NCBI GenBank assembly: GCA_913049815.1
Contig: CAJWYI010000004.1
Span: 1-45,412 of the forward strand
Origin: an uncultured Gammaproteobacteria bacterium
GTDB taxonomy: Bacteria; Pseudomonadota; Gammaproteobacteria; Pseudomonadales; Azotimanducaceae
DNA length: 45,412 nt
Reading direction: 5' to 3'
The first letter of the stretch is position 1, and the number at the start of each line of letters is the position of its first letter. Below are positions 17,150-25,680 of this stretch, piece after piece. A program made the position numbers and the translations under genes. The notes under the pieces were generated by a model. It made no database searches and had not been told where the DNA came from. It saw only the letters and a list, made by a program, of their open reading frames with translations.

Positions 17150-18475
17150 TCAATCAAGCCAGACCACGTCTTCCCGGGATCGACCCACACAAACTGCAGC
17201 GACCGGGCAGACGGCCTCGATCACCTGAATGAGTTCGCCGATCCAGTCAGCCAATCCTGAACCCGCGCTGGTCTGACCGTCCGGCGTCATTTCGATGAAC
17301 TGCGGCTGCAGAGACTGCACTTCGGCAATGGTCGTCGGCAGTGTATCCATCGGCTGTCCTGACGGACCCGTATACCCAGTACAAATCTTGATGCTAGGAA
17401 GTTGAGACAACACCCCGAGTCCTGTAAGCACGAGAGCATTGGTCCCGTTCACCCGCACGCCATGTTGAAGCAGCGGGAGATCAAGCCAGCCAACACGACG
17501 CGGTCGACCCGTGGTCGATCCATACTCCTGGCCGATGTCTCGAATCCGATCAGCGTCGTCGCCAAACAACTCGGTCACAAAGGGGCCTGTTCCCACACGG
17601 GAGATATATGTCTTGGCAACACCATAGCGTCGTCCCGGTATCACAGGCGAACCAATTCCCCCCGGAATTCCGGACACAGTAGTCTGACTCGAGGTGACAA
17701 AAGGATACGTTCCCTGGTCGACATCCAGCAGGCAGGCATTGGCTCCTTCAAACAGCAGCGACTTGTCTGCCATCAGATCATGCAGCAACGTCTCGGTATC
17801 GGTCACGTAAGGTTCGAGTCGCTCTGCCCACCCCTCGCAGAGACTAAGCAGATCGGCGACCTGATAAGGTGTGAATTCGCCATTCGACGCTTCAGCCAGT
17901 GCCGATAGTTGCGCATTTTTCAAGGCGACAACGAATTCAAGCCGTCTCGCAAGTGACGATCGATCAAACAAATCCCCGACCCGCACCGCAGTATCCCGCT
18001 GCGCCTTATCCGCGTAGCACGGACCAATACCCCGGTTGGTGGTGCCGAGCGTTTCCTCTTCGGACAATATTGACTCTGCAAGGCCTGCCCGCAGGCGATC
18101 CTCATCAACGTGATACGGCATCACCACATGAGCTCGCCGGGAGATATGCAGCTGGCCGCGTTCAGTGGTGAGCGCATCAAGACCATCGAGCTCTTCAAAC
18201 AGGCCGTCCGGCGTAACCACCATCCCGGTTGCCATCACGTTGATGGTCTCCGGCCGCAGAATCCCGACCGGCAACTGGTGCAGTACGTACTTGTGATTGC
18301 CGACACGCACCGAATGTCCCGCATTAGCACCACCGTTGTATCGCACAATCACATCGTGCTCACCGGACAGGAGGTCGACAATCTGCCCCTTGCCTTCGTC
18401 GCCGAATTGTAGCCCAACGACTGCGCTATGGGGCAGTGGAGCACCCTCTGTAGAAGATGAATCTGAGACTTTCAT
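17150..18475 (-). CDS. purA: Divergent adenylosuccinate synthase with altered guanine-recognition motif
   Basis: The 441-residue protein spans the whole PurA fold, which joins IMP and aspartate at the expense of GTP. Catalytic residues are present: Asp26 in QFGDEGKG and His54 in GGANAGHS match D13 and H41 of the E. coli enzyme. GTTNRGIGPCYADK, GTYPFVTSS and VGTGPFVTELF are also recognisable. The motif that reads guanine in PurA, TKLD (K331 and D333 in E. coli), is T351-G-L-G354 here (bases 17414-17425). The switch-loop GDEGKGK reads GDEGKGQ, and GANACLLDVDQG and VGRSRE resemble eukaryotic more than E. coli PurA. It may use a nucleotide other than GTP, or a different acceptor. Neighbours are not those of a standard purA operon, so a paralogue is possible. 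Confidence 0.88.
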   Translation of the reverse strand: MKVSDSSSTEGAPLPHSAVVGLQFGDEGKGQIVDLLSGEHDVIVRYNGGANAGHSVRVGNHKYVLHQLPVGILRPETINVMATGMVVTPDGLFEELDGLDALTTERGQLHISRRAHVVMPYHVDEDRLRAGLAESILSEEETLGTTNRGIGPCYADKAQRDTAVRVGDLFDRSSLARRLEFVVALKNAQLSALAEASNGEFTPYQVADLLSLCEGWAERLEPYVTDTETLLHDLMADKSLLFEGANACLLDVDQGTYPFVTSSQTTVSGIPGGIGSPVIPGRRYGVAKTYISRVGTGPFVTELFGDDADRIRDIGQEYGSTTGRPRRVGWLDLPLLQHGVRVNGTNALVLTGLGVLSQLPSIKICTGYTGPSGQPMDTLPTTIAEVQSLQPQFIEMTPDGQTSAGSGLADWIGELIQVIEAVCPVAAVCVGRSREDVVWLD

Positions 18476-18832
18476 CGGAAACCCGTCACTATATTTTTGA
18501 CAAAGGCGGTCAGTCTAAAGGGTTGCTTACCCCGTCTACCCTTGAACTTTGCCTTCACCCAGCGACCGCCGGCCCTTGGGGATCCGCACCCTCGAATGAG
18601 GGAGTTCGTTTCGATTGTACTCTCTTACACGTTATTGCTGAAGTCGGCTTCGCCACGCGTTGACCGTCTGATCACCGGATCTGCGCCCACACCACTCGTT
18701 AGCGCGAGGGTGGCACCCAGCCACTCGCCGACTGATCTGATCTGATCACCTACGAGAAGCCGTTTTACAGAACTTCGCCCAACGAATAATCTGCCCCTCC
18801 ATCAGCTTCTTTTGTAGGACAATGTAGAGACA
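18476..18832. other. Divergent intergenic region between purA and the CmcJ-like gene
   Basis: No gene is seen in this 357-base gap, which should carry promoters for both flanking genes. It contains a small hairpin, CCCTC-GAAT-GAGGG, at 18589-18602 and three tandem TGATC units near 18733-18747. On the purA side a TAGACT/TATAGT pair with an 18-base spacer (about 18488-18517) resembles a sigma-70 promoter, but it would leave an unusually short leader. I would not rely on any of these as regulatory sites. Confidence 0.3.
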
Positions 18833-19783
18833 ATGGCCATTACCACGACAGCCAATTTCGCCCATCCCAAACACCGCGGTTTCCGCATACCCAACCACTA
18901 CTCGGTGATCGACAATGCTGAACTTGCCACCCTGAGTGTCACAGAGACCATCGTAGTGCACAACGCGCGAGAACTTGAGACCGCGCCAACACTCGGGACC
19001 CACGGGTTCCAACTGGTCCATGCGCCAACCAATTGCGACCTGTTCAACACTGATGAGGTCTCCACCACGTTCTACGATGAATGCCGTTCGATGCTGCAGA
19101 ACGTCACGGGTTGTCATGAGGTTCGTGGTGGCGGGCACGAATACCGCAATGGTTTTGGTGGTGAAAAAGGGGAACGTGGTGTGAAACCCACTCCCAACGG
19201 CAGCGGCGGCGCGTACGCCATGGGCATCCATTCCGACATGTGCGCCGCGGTGGAGCATGGTTTCTCTCGCATCGTTCCCGACGCCCGCCACTTCCAGTCT
19301 ATCAACATCTGGCGCAGTGCTGACCGCGTCAGGATCCAGATGATGCCACTGGCGGTGTGTGATATCGGCTCAATATCACCTGATGACATCGTATTCGGTG
19401 ATGGCACGAATACAGGAAACATTCGTCAATATACCAAAGTCATCGATCAGCGGATCATCCACTCGCCGACTCAACGCTGGTACTACTATCCAGATCTCGA
19501 ACCCGATGAGGTGTTGATCTTCCGGCAATACGATACGCGACAGGAGTCACTAGCCAGGCGGACCGTCTTTCATCAGGCAGTGGTAGATCCAACGTCTTCA
19601 GAAGACGCCCCGATGCGCTCTACGATCGAGGTCCGTATGCAGGCCGTATTTGAGATTGAGACAGAAAAGGAAGAACGAAAGGCACGTTTCGTTGGCGAAA
19701 TCAGCGACCACTACGCGGATGGTCGTAAGTGTGACTGGTGGGAAGGTCCCATCGAAAACTACGTACCGCCCGACGGCGTCTAA
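18833..19783 (+). CDS. CmcJ/AsaB-like (NvfI-family) Fe/2OG-type oxygenase
   Basis: A 316-residue protein with hallmarks of the CmcJ/AsaB/NvfI-like family, members of which act in antibiotic and fungal meroterpenoid biosynthesis. The INIWRSADRVR segment (about 161) matches the family's conserved N-x-W-R core. IHSD (His133, Asp135) supplies an HxD pair for iron. QRWYYYPDLEPDEVLIFRQY (about 222-241) is the strongest signature, and VFHQAVVDP (about 245) carries the likely third iron ligand. Bacterial members usually have no known role. The start follows TGTAGAGACA. It stands alone between purA and a convergent crotonase gene, so context does not fix the substrate. Confidence 0.8.
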   Translation: MAITTTANFAHPKHRGFRIPNHYSVIDNAELATLSVTETIVVHNARELETAPTLGTHGFQLVHAPTNCDLFNTDEVSTTFYDECRSMLQNVTGCHEVRGGGHEYRNGFGGEKGERGVKPTPNGSGGAYAMGIHSDMCAAVEHGFSRIVPDARHFQSINIWRSADRVRIQMMPLAVCDIGSISPDDIVFGDGTNTGNIRQYTKVIDQRIIHSPTQRWYYYPDLEPDEVLIFRQYDTRQESLARRTVFHQAVVDPTSSEDAPMRSTIEVRMQAVFEIETEKEERKARFVGEISDHYADGRKCDWWEGPIENYVPPDGV

Positions 19784-20033
19784 AAGCTACGAAAAAACGC
19801 TGCGCTCGTTTCAAATTGGTTCTGTGGGGAAACACGAGCTGATGGACCTAACAGACATCTGCCCCCTAGGTGAACCACCCGGACACTCCTCCCAAGAGCT
19901 CGCTCGCGTGCCCCCCACCCTGCGCGGCATACCGCATGCCCCTGATTACGCCAAAGTAGGGGTTTTGCAACCTTAAATCGGTCCTTTAGCCATCAGAGAG
20001 CTTTCATTTTTTTATAAACGACCAAAAATGAGA

Positions 20034-20873
20034 TTAGACTTCAATTTTCCCAAATGCAGGAGGTCGCTTCTCAACGAACGATGCGACACCCTCCTTGAAG
20101 TCATCGCGCGCCAGACTCTCATCCATCCACGTGTTCGACTCAGCCATGGCTGGGCCCAGCTCCTGCATCAAATGCCGATAAACCTGTTTCTTCATCATCA
20201 TGAGCGACATCGGCGCTGCGGTGCCGGCGATGTCATTAAGATAGGTGACGGCTTCGTTGACGCATTCCCCTGATTCACAGACCCGATTGGCATATCCCAT
20301 ACGATGGGCTTCTTCACCATCGAATTTACGAGAACTCCAGAAAATGTCCAGCGCGTTACTGGGGCCTACTATCCTTGGCAGCATCCAAGAAGTCCCATGT
20401 TCGGCAATCAGTCCACGGGGAGAGAAAGACGACACGAACTTAGCATTGCGATCGACAAATCGTAGGTCGCAAAACGTGGCGTAACTGAAGCCCAAACCGG
20501 CGCATGCGCCGTTAACCGCTGCAATTAACGGTTTCCGTAGCGCCAGAAAGTAAGGGGGAGACGACAGGAAGTTTGGGTCGCGATCCGGATTGCCGGCTTC
20601 CGCTGCAAGATGTTCATGCGCATTACCCAGTCGTTTACCTGCTTCGCTCATCGCACCCAGCGCGTTCATGTCAACACCGGAACAGAATCCCCGTCCCGCA
20701 CCCGTCAGGACACTGCCAATGATCTCTGGGTCTCTGTCCGATACGTCAAGGGCATGTCGAATCTCAGCCTGAGCCAGATCAGTCAGGGCATTCAAGGTGT
20801 CCGGTCGATTCATGGTGATGACCGCAACCTTGCCTTTGACGTCGTAGAGTATCTCTTCGTAGTTCACCGCCAT
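20034..20873 (-). CDS. Enoyl-CoA hydratase/isomerase family protein
   Basis: A 279-residue crotonase-fold protein. The oxyanion-hole loops are GRGFCSGVDMNA (about 65) and NGACAGLGFSYATFCD (about 125). The first classical glutamate is replaced (GLGFSY), but a glutamate remains in RGLIAEHGTSW near residue 155, as in a subgroup of crotonases that keep only that acid. It likely hydrates or isomerises an unsaturated CoA ester. A GGGAGCGATCG ribosome site precedes the ATG. It is downstream of the SGNH hydrolase and acyl-CoA dehydrogenase genes on the same strand. The 250 bases between it and the convergent CmcJ-like gene show no gene. Confidence 0.87.
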   Translation of the reverse strand: MAVNYEEILYDVKGKVAVITMNRPDTLNALTDLAQAEIRHALDVSDRDPEIIGSVLTGAGRGFCSGVDMNALGAMSEAGKRLGNAHEHLAAEAGNPDRDPNFLSSPPYFLALRKPLIAAVNGACAGLGFSYATFCDLRFVDRNAKFVSSFSPRGLIAEHGTSWMLPRIVGPSNALDIFWSSRKFDGEEAHRMGYANRVCESGECVNEAVTYLNDIAGTAAPMSLMMMKKQVYRHLMQELGPAMAESNTWMDESLARDDFKEGVASFVEKRPPAFGKIEV

Positions 20874-20960
20874 TCGATCGCTCCCTTAAGTTCCAGGCTT
20901 TAATTCCTTCGCCTGCAGAATAAGAGATTGCGCCCATCGGCGAAACCCTTGATAGTCACT

Positions 20961-21614
20961 TCAGCCGCGTAGGCGTTCGATCGCCCGGTCCAGATGACCT
21001 GCCCAGATACCATAGGCCATCTCACTCAAATGGAGGAAGTCCGGAAAGTCATCATGTGGCAACGTTCCGTCGTCTCGAAGAAATATCTCCGTCATATCGA
21101 GGACCTCAAATCTCCCTAACTGCGCCCACGCATGGATCTCAGCATTGACCGACGAAATCGTTTGGCGAAATGGCGTTCCAGGAACCTCGTCCCGAGGAAA
21201 AATTGTATGGACAAGTTTCGCGGCTGTTGGCCACTTTCTAGCGATACAATCGAGAAGAGCATCGAGCAACTCAATCACCACCTCAGCATCGTGTCTCGCA
21301 TTCCCAATATTGTTCGTACCGATCAATAGAACGACGGCGCCAGGATGGCTGTCGTCGCCTTCTCCGTTCAACAATCGCCAATGCAGGTGCTGAATTTCGT
21401 CTCCCCCGATACCGAGGTTAAGAGGTTGATATTGGGAGAAGGTTTTCTGCCAATGTGAAAACCCGGTGGTCAGCCATCCCTGAGTAATCGAATCACCGAG
21501 GAACACGACCTCCGTGTTTTTCCTACGCATACTCCGACGAACCAGCGACTCGTGAAACGAGAGCCAGTCCGCCTCTTTAAACCACTCCTTGTCCTGTGGT
21601 TGAGGCTCAATCAT
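20961..21614 (-). CDS. SGNH/GDSL-type hydrolase
   Basis: A 217-residue esterase of the SGNH fold, similar in layout to platelet-activating-factor acetylhydrolase subunits. The four conserved blocks are visible: VVFLGDSITQGW with the serine (about 38), NLGIGGDEIQHLHWR with the glycine, VLLIGTNNIGN with the asparagine, and DFPDFLHLSEMAY with the Asp-x-x-His pair. It should hydrolyse an ester of a small alcohol or lipid. No signal peptide is visible with the chosen start, an ATG behind GGAGGAGAGA, 17 codons inside the longest frame. It lies between the acyl-CoA dehydrogenase and the enoyl-CoA hydratase. Confidence 0.88.
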   Translation of the reverse strand: MIEPQPQDKEWFKEADWLSFHESLVRRSMRRKNTEVVFLGDSITQGWLTTGFSHWQKTFSQYQPLNLGIGGDEIQHLHWRLLNGEGDDSHPGAVVLLIGTNNIGNARHDAEVVIELLDALLDCIARKWPTAAKLVHTIFPRDEVPGTPFRQTISSVNAEIHAWAQLGRFEVLDMTEIFLRDDGTLPHDDFPDFLHLSEMAYGIWAGHLDRAIERLRG

Positions 21615-21815
21615 TCTCTCCTCCGTGATTCCTTTGGGAAAGAAACGAATGGAAGTGAGATGCAAAGAAGGATCTATCCTTCGATCCCCCTACACCGATC
21701 TCATTAAATCGCTACCCGCCATGCCATCCCGCGTAGTATCAAAATGATGAGTCACAGCGGACCTCGCCTCAACTCGAGCGACGCCCCTATTCTGTGAACT
21801 TTGATGTCGTGTGGC

Positions 21816-23063
21816 TTACCAAAGCCCGTGCTTCTGCACCTCTGAGCGGCCAACCACCATGTGGTGCACTTCATCGGGTCCATCTGCAAGACGAAGTGTA
21901 CGCTGTCCAGTGTACATGCCAGCAAGTGGCGTCCATTGGGAGATACCTGTTGCGCCATGCATCTGAATCGCCTGGTCGATGATCTGGCACACCTTCTCCG
22001 GCACCATGGCTTTGACCGCGCTAACGTAGACACGGGCCTCCTTGTTGCCGAGGACGTCCATCGCTTTAGCTGCCCGCAGGACCATCAAACGACAGGCGTC
22101 GATCTCGATTCGCGCACGTGACACGACCTCAACATTCTTGCCCAGTCGTATAATTGGCTTACCAAATGCCTCCCTGGTTGCAGCACGTTTGACCATCAGT
22201 TCCAGTGCTTTCTCAGCCGACCCAATGGATCGCATGCAATGGTGAATCCGACCCGGACCGAGCCTGACCTGTGAAATCTCAAACCCACGGCCTTCTCCGA
22301 GTAGCACGTTTTCTTTGGGGACCCTAACGTTGTCAAACTTAATGTGCATATGACCGTGTGGCGCATCGTCATTGTTGAAGACCTTCATCGGCCCAAGAAT
22401 GTTCACGCCTGGTGTTTCAGTAGGCACCAGAATCTGCGATTGCTGTTTGCTGGGTGCCGCATCGGGACTGGTCTTGACCATGCAGATCATGATCTTGCAT
22501 CGAGGATCCCCGGCGCCCGAAATATAGTACTTCTCGCCATTGATAACCCACTCGTCGCCATCAAGCACTGCACTACAACTGATATTCTTGGCGTCAGAGG
22601 ACGCTAGATGAGGTTCTGTCATCGCAAAGGCAGATCGAATCTCACCGTTCAGGAGCGGTTTCAACCATTTTTCCTTTTGATCTGCGGTACCTACGCGCTC
22701 CAATACCTCCATGTTGCCTGTATCTGGCGCACTACAGTTTAAGGTTTCCGAAGCCAGCGGATTCTTGCCCAATTCTGCCGCAATGTAGGCGTAGTCTAGG
22801 TTTTTAAGACCTTCGCCGGTATCCGCATCGGGGAGGAAGAAGTTCCATAGTCCAGACTCTTTCGCCTTATTCTTGGCACCATCCAGCAGTTCCAGCTGGC
22901 GCGGGTGCCATTGCCACGGGTCATCCTTCTCCACCTGCAAGGTCTGATATTCCTCAAGAATGGGATCGACATTATCCGTAATGTGCTTTGTGACGGCGTC
23001 CAGCAGCGGCTGGGCCTCTTCTGACATCGTCAGGTTATATAGATCAGCCTCAAGATCTGGCAT
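21816..23063 (-). CDS. Acyl-CoA dehydrogenase (ACAD10/11-like)
   Basis: A 415-residue flavoprotein that should introduce a 2,3-double bond into an acyl-CoA. The family signature FAMTEPHLASSDAKN lies near residue 150, with EWVINGEKYYISGA after it and QMHGATGISQWTPL near residue 375. The EAFGKPIIRLGKNVEVV segment and the overall length are closer to the ACAD10/11-type bacterial group than to short-chain dehydrogenases. The start was moved to an ATG behind AGGAGAGAG. An electron-transfer flavoprotein partner is not in the window. It begins a minus-strand series with the SGNH hydrolase and enoyl-CoA hydratase, with gaps of 201 and 87 bases. Confidence 0.9.
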   Translation of the reverse strand: MPDLEADLYNLTMSEEAQPLLDAVTKHITDNVDPILEEYQTLQVEKDDPWQWHPRQLELLDGAKNKAKESGLWNFFLPDADTGEGLKNLDYAYIAAELGKNPLASETLNCSAPDTGNMEVLERVGTADQKEKWLKPLLNGEIRSAFAMTEPHLASSDAKNISCSAVLDGDEWVINGEKYYISGAGDPRCKIMICMVKTSPDAAPSKQQSQILVPTETPGVNILGPMKVFNNDDAPHGHMHIKFDNVRVPKENVLLGEGRGFEISQVRLGPGRIHHCMRSIGSAEKALELMVKRAATREAFGKPIIRLGKNVEVVSRARIEIDACRLMVLRAAKAMDVLGNKEARVYVSAVKAMVPEKVCQIIDQAIQMHGATGISQWTPLAGMYTGQRTLRLADGPDEVHHMVVGRSEVQKHGLW

Positions 23064-23308
23064 CGCTCTCTCCTGCAATTGCTCAACAGTGTTTCGGTCT
23101 TGCATCATGGTGATTTGCCGGAACGCGGTCAAACCCGCAGGAGCACGTTATTGGAGTCGATTCATCCGGATGATCCAGCGCACGGAGCAGCCAACTTGGA
23201 GACGGAATCACGAAGACAATAGACCATGCCTTAAATTGGCCCGCAAGCCACATATTTCCGGATTCTCGCAACGATTTGGGACTCAATAAACGCGACATCT
23301 TCCATTGA

Positions 23309-23536
23309 GATGGGCCGCCGCGAATAGAGTCCAGTGATCAGGAAGCTGGTACTGGTGACTTTTCGCTAAGCGTTCCGTTCGCAGGAGCAACCGGTGACGA
23401 AGTGACGAGTCTGAACCTTATCCCGGATCACTACCAACTGGTGAACCTTGTGGTTGGATTTCATACGCGTGACTATACCGCTGACCTGTCCGGCAACAAC
23501 GCAACCATTGAGAGCGCGCTGTTGTCGTTTGATTAG
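23309..23536 (+). pseudogene. C-terminal remnant of an unidentified gene, ending in an intact terminator
   Basis: A start-less frame of 75 codons lies between a TGA at 23306-23308 and a TAG at 23534-23536. From about residue 10 its text is protein-like: GTGDFSLSVPFAGATGDEV, LNLIPDHYQLVNLVVGFHT and SGNNATIESALLSFD. A textbook terminator follows seven bases after the stop. This looks like the tail of a gene whose front part is lost. I do not recognise the family. The rest of 23064-23308 holds only the upstream region of the acyl-CoA dehydrogenase. Confidence 0.45.
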
Positions 23537-23543
23537 GAAAATG

Positions 23544-23571
23544 AAAAGACTGCCTAATGGCAGCCTTTTTT
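23544..23571 (+). terminator. Rho-independent terminator
   Basis: AAAAG-A-CTGCC, loop TAAT, GGCAG-C-CTTTT then TT: a 10-bp stem with one internal mismatch, GC-rich at the loop end and closing in a run of six T. It follows the TAG of the remnant frame at 23309-23536 and ends 38 bases before the folA start, so it separates the two. Confidence 0.8.
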
Positions 23572-23609
23572 GCCTGTCTTTCGTGAGAGCTCATTCCGGA
23601 AAACAAACC

Positions 23610-24107
23610 ATGTCATCCATCGCGCTCATCTACGCCCGCTCTCGCAACCATTACATCGGCGCAGCCGGCAGAGTACCGTGGTCATTGCCTGACGAATACG
23701 ACATTTTCGAACGTGAAACTTTGGGACATGCCGTGATCATGGGGCGACGAACCTACGACGATCACCAATGCGCATTTCCTAACCGCCTCAATATAGTGGT
23801 TACCCGAAATTCAAATTACCCCCTTGCCGAAGGGGTGAAGCGCATCCAAAGTCTCAGCGCGGCTATCGCACTTGCCGATGGGTATTCTTCAACGACCTTC
23901 GTGATCGGCGGTCCCGGCTTGCTGGAAGAAGCGTTTCCCATATCTGATCGGGTTTTCGAGACGATCGTCGACACAGACATTTATGGCGACGCGCGTCTTG
24001 CTGCATTTAACTTTGATGGGTGGCAAACGAAAGTAACCCAACGACATCCTGTAGACGCCAAGCACGCCCAAGCGTTTACGGCTTACGTTCATTCACGTGC
24101 CGGATGA
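23610..24107 (+). CDS. folA: Dihydrofolate reductase
   Basis: A 165-residue protein of the usual size that should reduce dihydrofolate to tetrahydrofolate with NADPH. GRVPWSLPDEYDIFERETL lies at about 18-36, the cofactor segment VIMGRRTYD at about 42 and FVIGGPGLLEEAF at about 97. At the position of the catalytic Asp27 of E. coli there is glutamate in LPDEYDIF; acidic variants at this site are known in other DHFRs. The real start is the ATG at 23610 (AKxSxSIALIYA-type beginning), not the longer frame that runs through the terminator. No thymidylate synthase is adjacent. Confidence 0.88.
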   Translation: MSSIALIYARSRNHYIGAAGRVPWSLPDEYDIFERETLGHAVIMGRRTYDDHQCAFPNRLNIVVTRNSNYPLAEGVKRIQSLSAAIALADGYSSTTFVIGGPGLLEEAFPISDRVFETIVDTDIYGDARLAAFNFDGWQTKVTQRHPVDAKHAQAFTAYVHSRAG

Positions 24108-24118
24108 ACTTTGGGACA

Positions 24119-24373
24119 TCAGACGAGTTGAGCGTCGGTCATGACCTCCACTATCGTCGGACCATCATGGTCCAGCGCATCTCTGATGACAGATCCCACC
24201 GCCTCCAGTGTTGTCATAATAAACCCTTTGCCGCGGCAGAGTTCCGCAAGCGCGGCAAATGAATTCTTGTGCAACGACGTCTTACAGGCCTGCCACTCAC
24301 CTGCCATCTGATCCTTGTAGATTTTCCGCAGCTCATTTTTATGTGCCACACCTGTTCTGAATAATAGGAGCAA
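24119..24373 (-). pseudogene. C-terminal tail of a thiamine-diphosphate enzyme
   Basis: The 84-residue minus-strand frame reads HKNELRKIYKDQMAGEWQ, NSFAALAELCRGKGF, then TLEAVGSVIRDALDHDGPTI and VEVMTDAQLV before its stop. The F-A-A-L-A ... G-P-T-[IL]-V-E-V order is that of the C-terminal domain of acetolactate-synthase-like ThDP enzymes. Those proteins are about 550 residues and bind the cofactor through a GDG...NN motif upstream of this piece. Nothing of that remains: the region before 24373 is the leader of the divergent Rieske gene. It is a deletion remnant that keeps its native stop. Confidence 0.6.
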
Positions 24374-24477
24374 CAGAATCCAAGTGGGTGATTTCTCGCG
24401 TCTTTGACAGTTGCCCGGGGAAGTCCCAACCGGTAAGTTTCATCCTCAAGAGCCAGAGTCACATCGGAGAACGGCCA

Positions 24478-25680
24478 ATGTTGCGCGATGAACAGTTACG
24501 AATCATCAAGGAACTACGAGATCACCTGAAAGGGGACTCTACTGCTTACGCAAAAGGTATGATGCGCGCACCGGTAGACACCTTCACCTGCACCGACCTA
24601 CTGCAGAAAGAACTCGATCAATTCTTCAAGAAGGAAGCCCTCCTCCTTGGACTTTCACCGGACCTGCCTGAGAACAACACCTATATAGCAACCAGCGAAA
24701 CTGGTGTCCCCATTCTCATGACACGGGACAGCGACGGGCGATTCCGTGCGTTCCTGAATGTGTGTCGCCACCGGGGCGTACAAGTGATTGCCGATGGGCG
24801 TGGTCGCAAAGCGAATTTCAGCTGTCCATTTCACTCCTGGACCTACCGCAATACAGGCGATCTGATCTCGGTGACAAAAGAAGAACGGTTTGGATGCATC
24901 GATAAGGGTCACCATGGCCTCGTCGCGCTACCCGCAGAGGAAAAGTACGGCATGTTGTGGGTGCGACCAACACCCGACGGCGATCCCATCAACGTGGATG
25001 CTGCAATGGGTGGCCTCGGCATAGAAATCGAGAATTGGGACATCGCGTCGCACCCCTACGTCGAAGAGCAGACCCTTGAGGCCAACATAAACTGGAAGCT
25101 GGCCATCGATACCTTCGGCGAAAACTATCACTTTGATTTTCTGCACAAGGGGACGCTGGCACCTCAGATTTACGGCAATCTGCAAACCAGCCAAGCCTTC
25201 GATAACAATTACCGTATGGTGTTTGCGTCCAAGACCAACTTTGATCAGATTGTCGAACACATGCCTGAGGAAGATTGGCCGTATCGGTACATGACCCTGA
25301 ACGTCTACTTCATTTACCCGAATACGATCTTCCTCGTTGACGCGATCGGTCTGGATCTGCTTCGCATGTATCCTGATCCGAAAGATCCTGGGAAGTCGAA
25401 AACACATCACCGCTACTATGCTAACCCGGAGATGGTGAACTACCTCGAGAAACAACGTGAGGAAACCGGTGAAAATCATGAACCGGAAAGCCGATTCGTT
25501 GGTTTCAATGAGATCGTAGTTGACGAGGACTACGCCATGGCAGAGCTGACCCAGTTGGGTGCGAGCTCTGGTGCCCAGACCCACTATTGGTTTGGCCGAA
25601 ATGAACCGGCATTGCAGCACTATCACAACGTGCACCGAAAAGGTGTTGGTCTGCCAGAACTGGAGGTCATCGAGTCATGA
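24478..25680 (+). CDS. Rieske non-heme iron oxygenase, large subunit
   Basis: A 400-residue aromatic-ring-hydroxylating-type oxygenase subunit. The Rieske [2Fe-2S] ligands are C96-x-H98 in NVCRHRG and C116-x-x-H119 in CPFHSWTY. The mononuclear iron site follows at GENYHFDFLHKGT near residue 210. Such enzymes need a reductase, which is not in the window. The start is an ATG behind CGGAGA, 30 codons inside the longest frame. Its TGA overlaps the ATG of the following dienelactone-hydrolase gene (ATGA), so the two are translationally coupled and probably act on one pathway. The substrate is unknown. Confidence 0.92.
   Translation: MLRDEQLRIIKELRDHLKGDSTAYAKGMMRAPVDTFTCTDLLQKELDQFFKKEALLLGLSPDLPENNTYIATSETGVPILMTRDSDGRFRAFLNVCRHRGVQVIADGRGRKANFSCPFHSWTYRNTGDLISVTKEERFGCIDKGHHGLVALPAEEKYGMLWVRPTPDGDPINVDAAMGGLGIEIENWDIASHPYVEEQTLEANINWKLAIDTFGENYHFDFLHKGTLAPQIYGNLQTSQAFDNNYRMVFASKTNFDQIVEHMPEEDWPYRYMTLNVYFIYPNTIFLVDAIGLDLLRMYPDPKDPGKSKTHHRYYANPEMVNYLEKQREETGENHEPESRFVGFNEIVVDEDYAMAELTQLGASSGAQTHYWFGRNEPALQHYHNVHRKGVGLPELEVIES

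Noticed and set aside
17150-18475. PurZ (2-aminodeoxyadenylosuccinate synthase) as the name of the PurA-like protein
   Set aside because: PurZ proteins replace the catalytic aspartate of GDEGKG; here it is kept (Asp26). Phage-type neighbours such as DatZ or DpoZ are absent.
18733-18748. Three tandem TGATC units
   Set aside because: Too short to call a repeat element or an operator without copies elsewhere.
18746-19291. A 181-codon minus-strand open frame
   Set aside because: It is antisense to the CmcJ-like gene and begins within it.
21752-22033. A 93-codon minus-strand frame overlapping the end of the acyl-CoA dehydrogenase
   Set aside because: It is an out-of-frame shadow of the dehydrogenase C-terminus; the dehydrogenase frame carries the QMHGATGIS motif.
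24928-25635. A 235-codon minus-strand open frame
   Set aside because: It is entirely antisense to the Rieske oxygenase, which has complete iron-ligand motifs.
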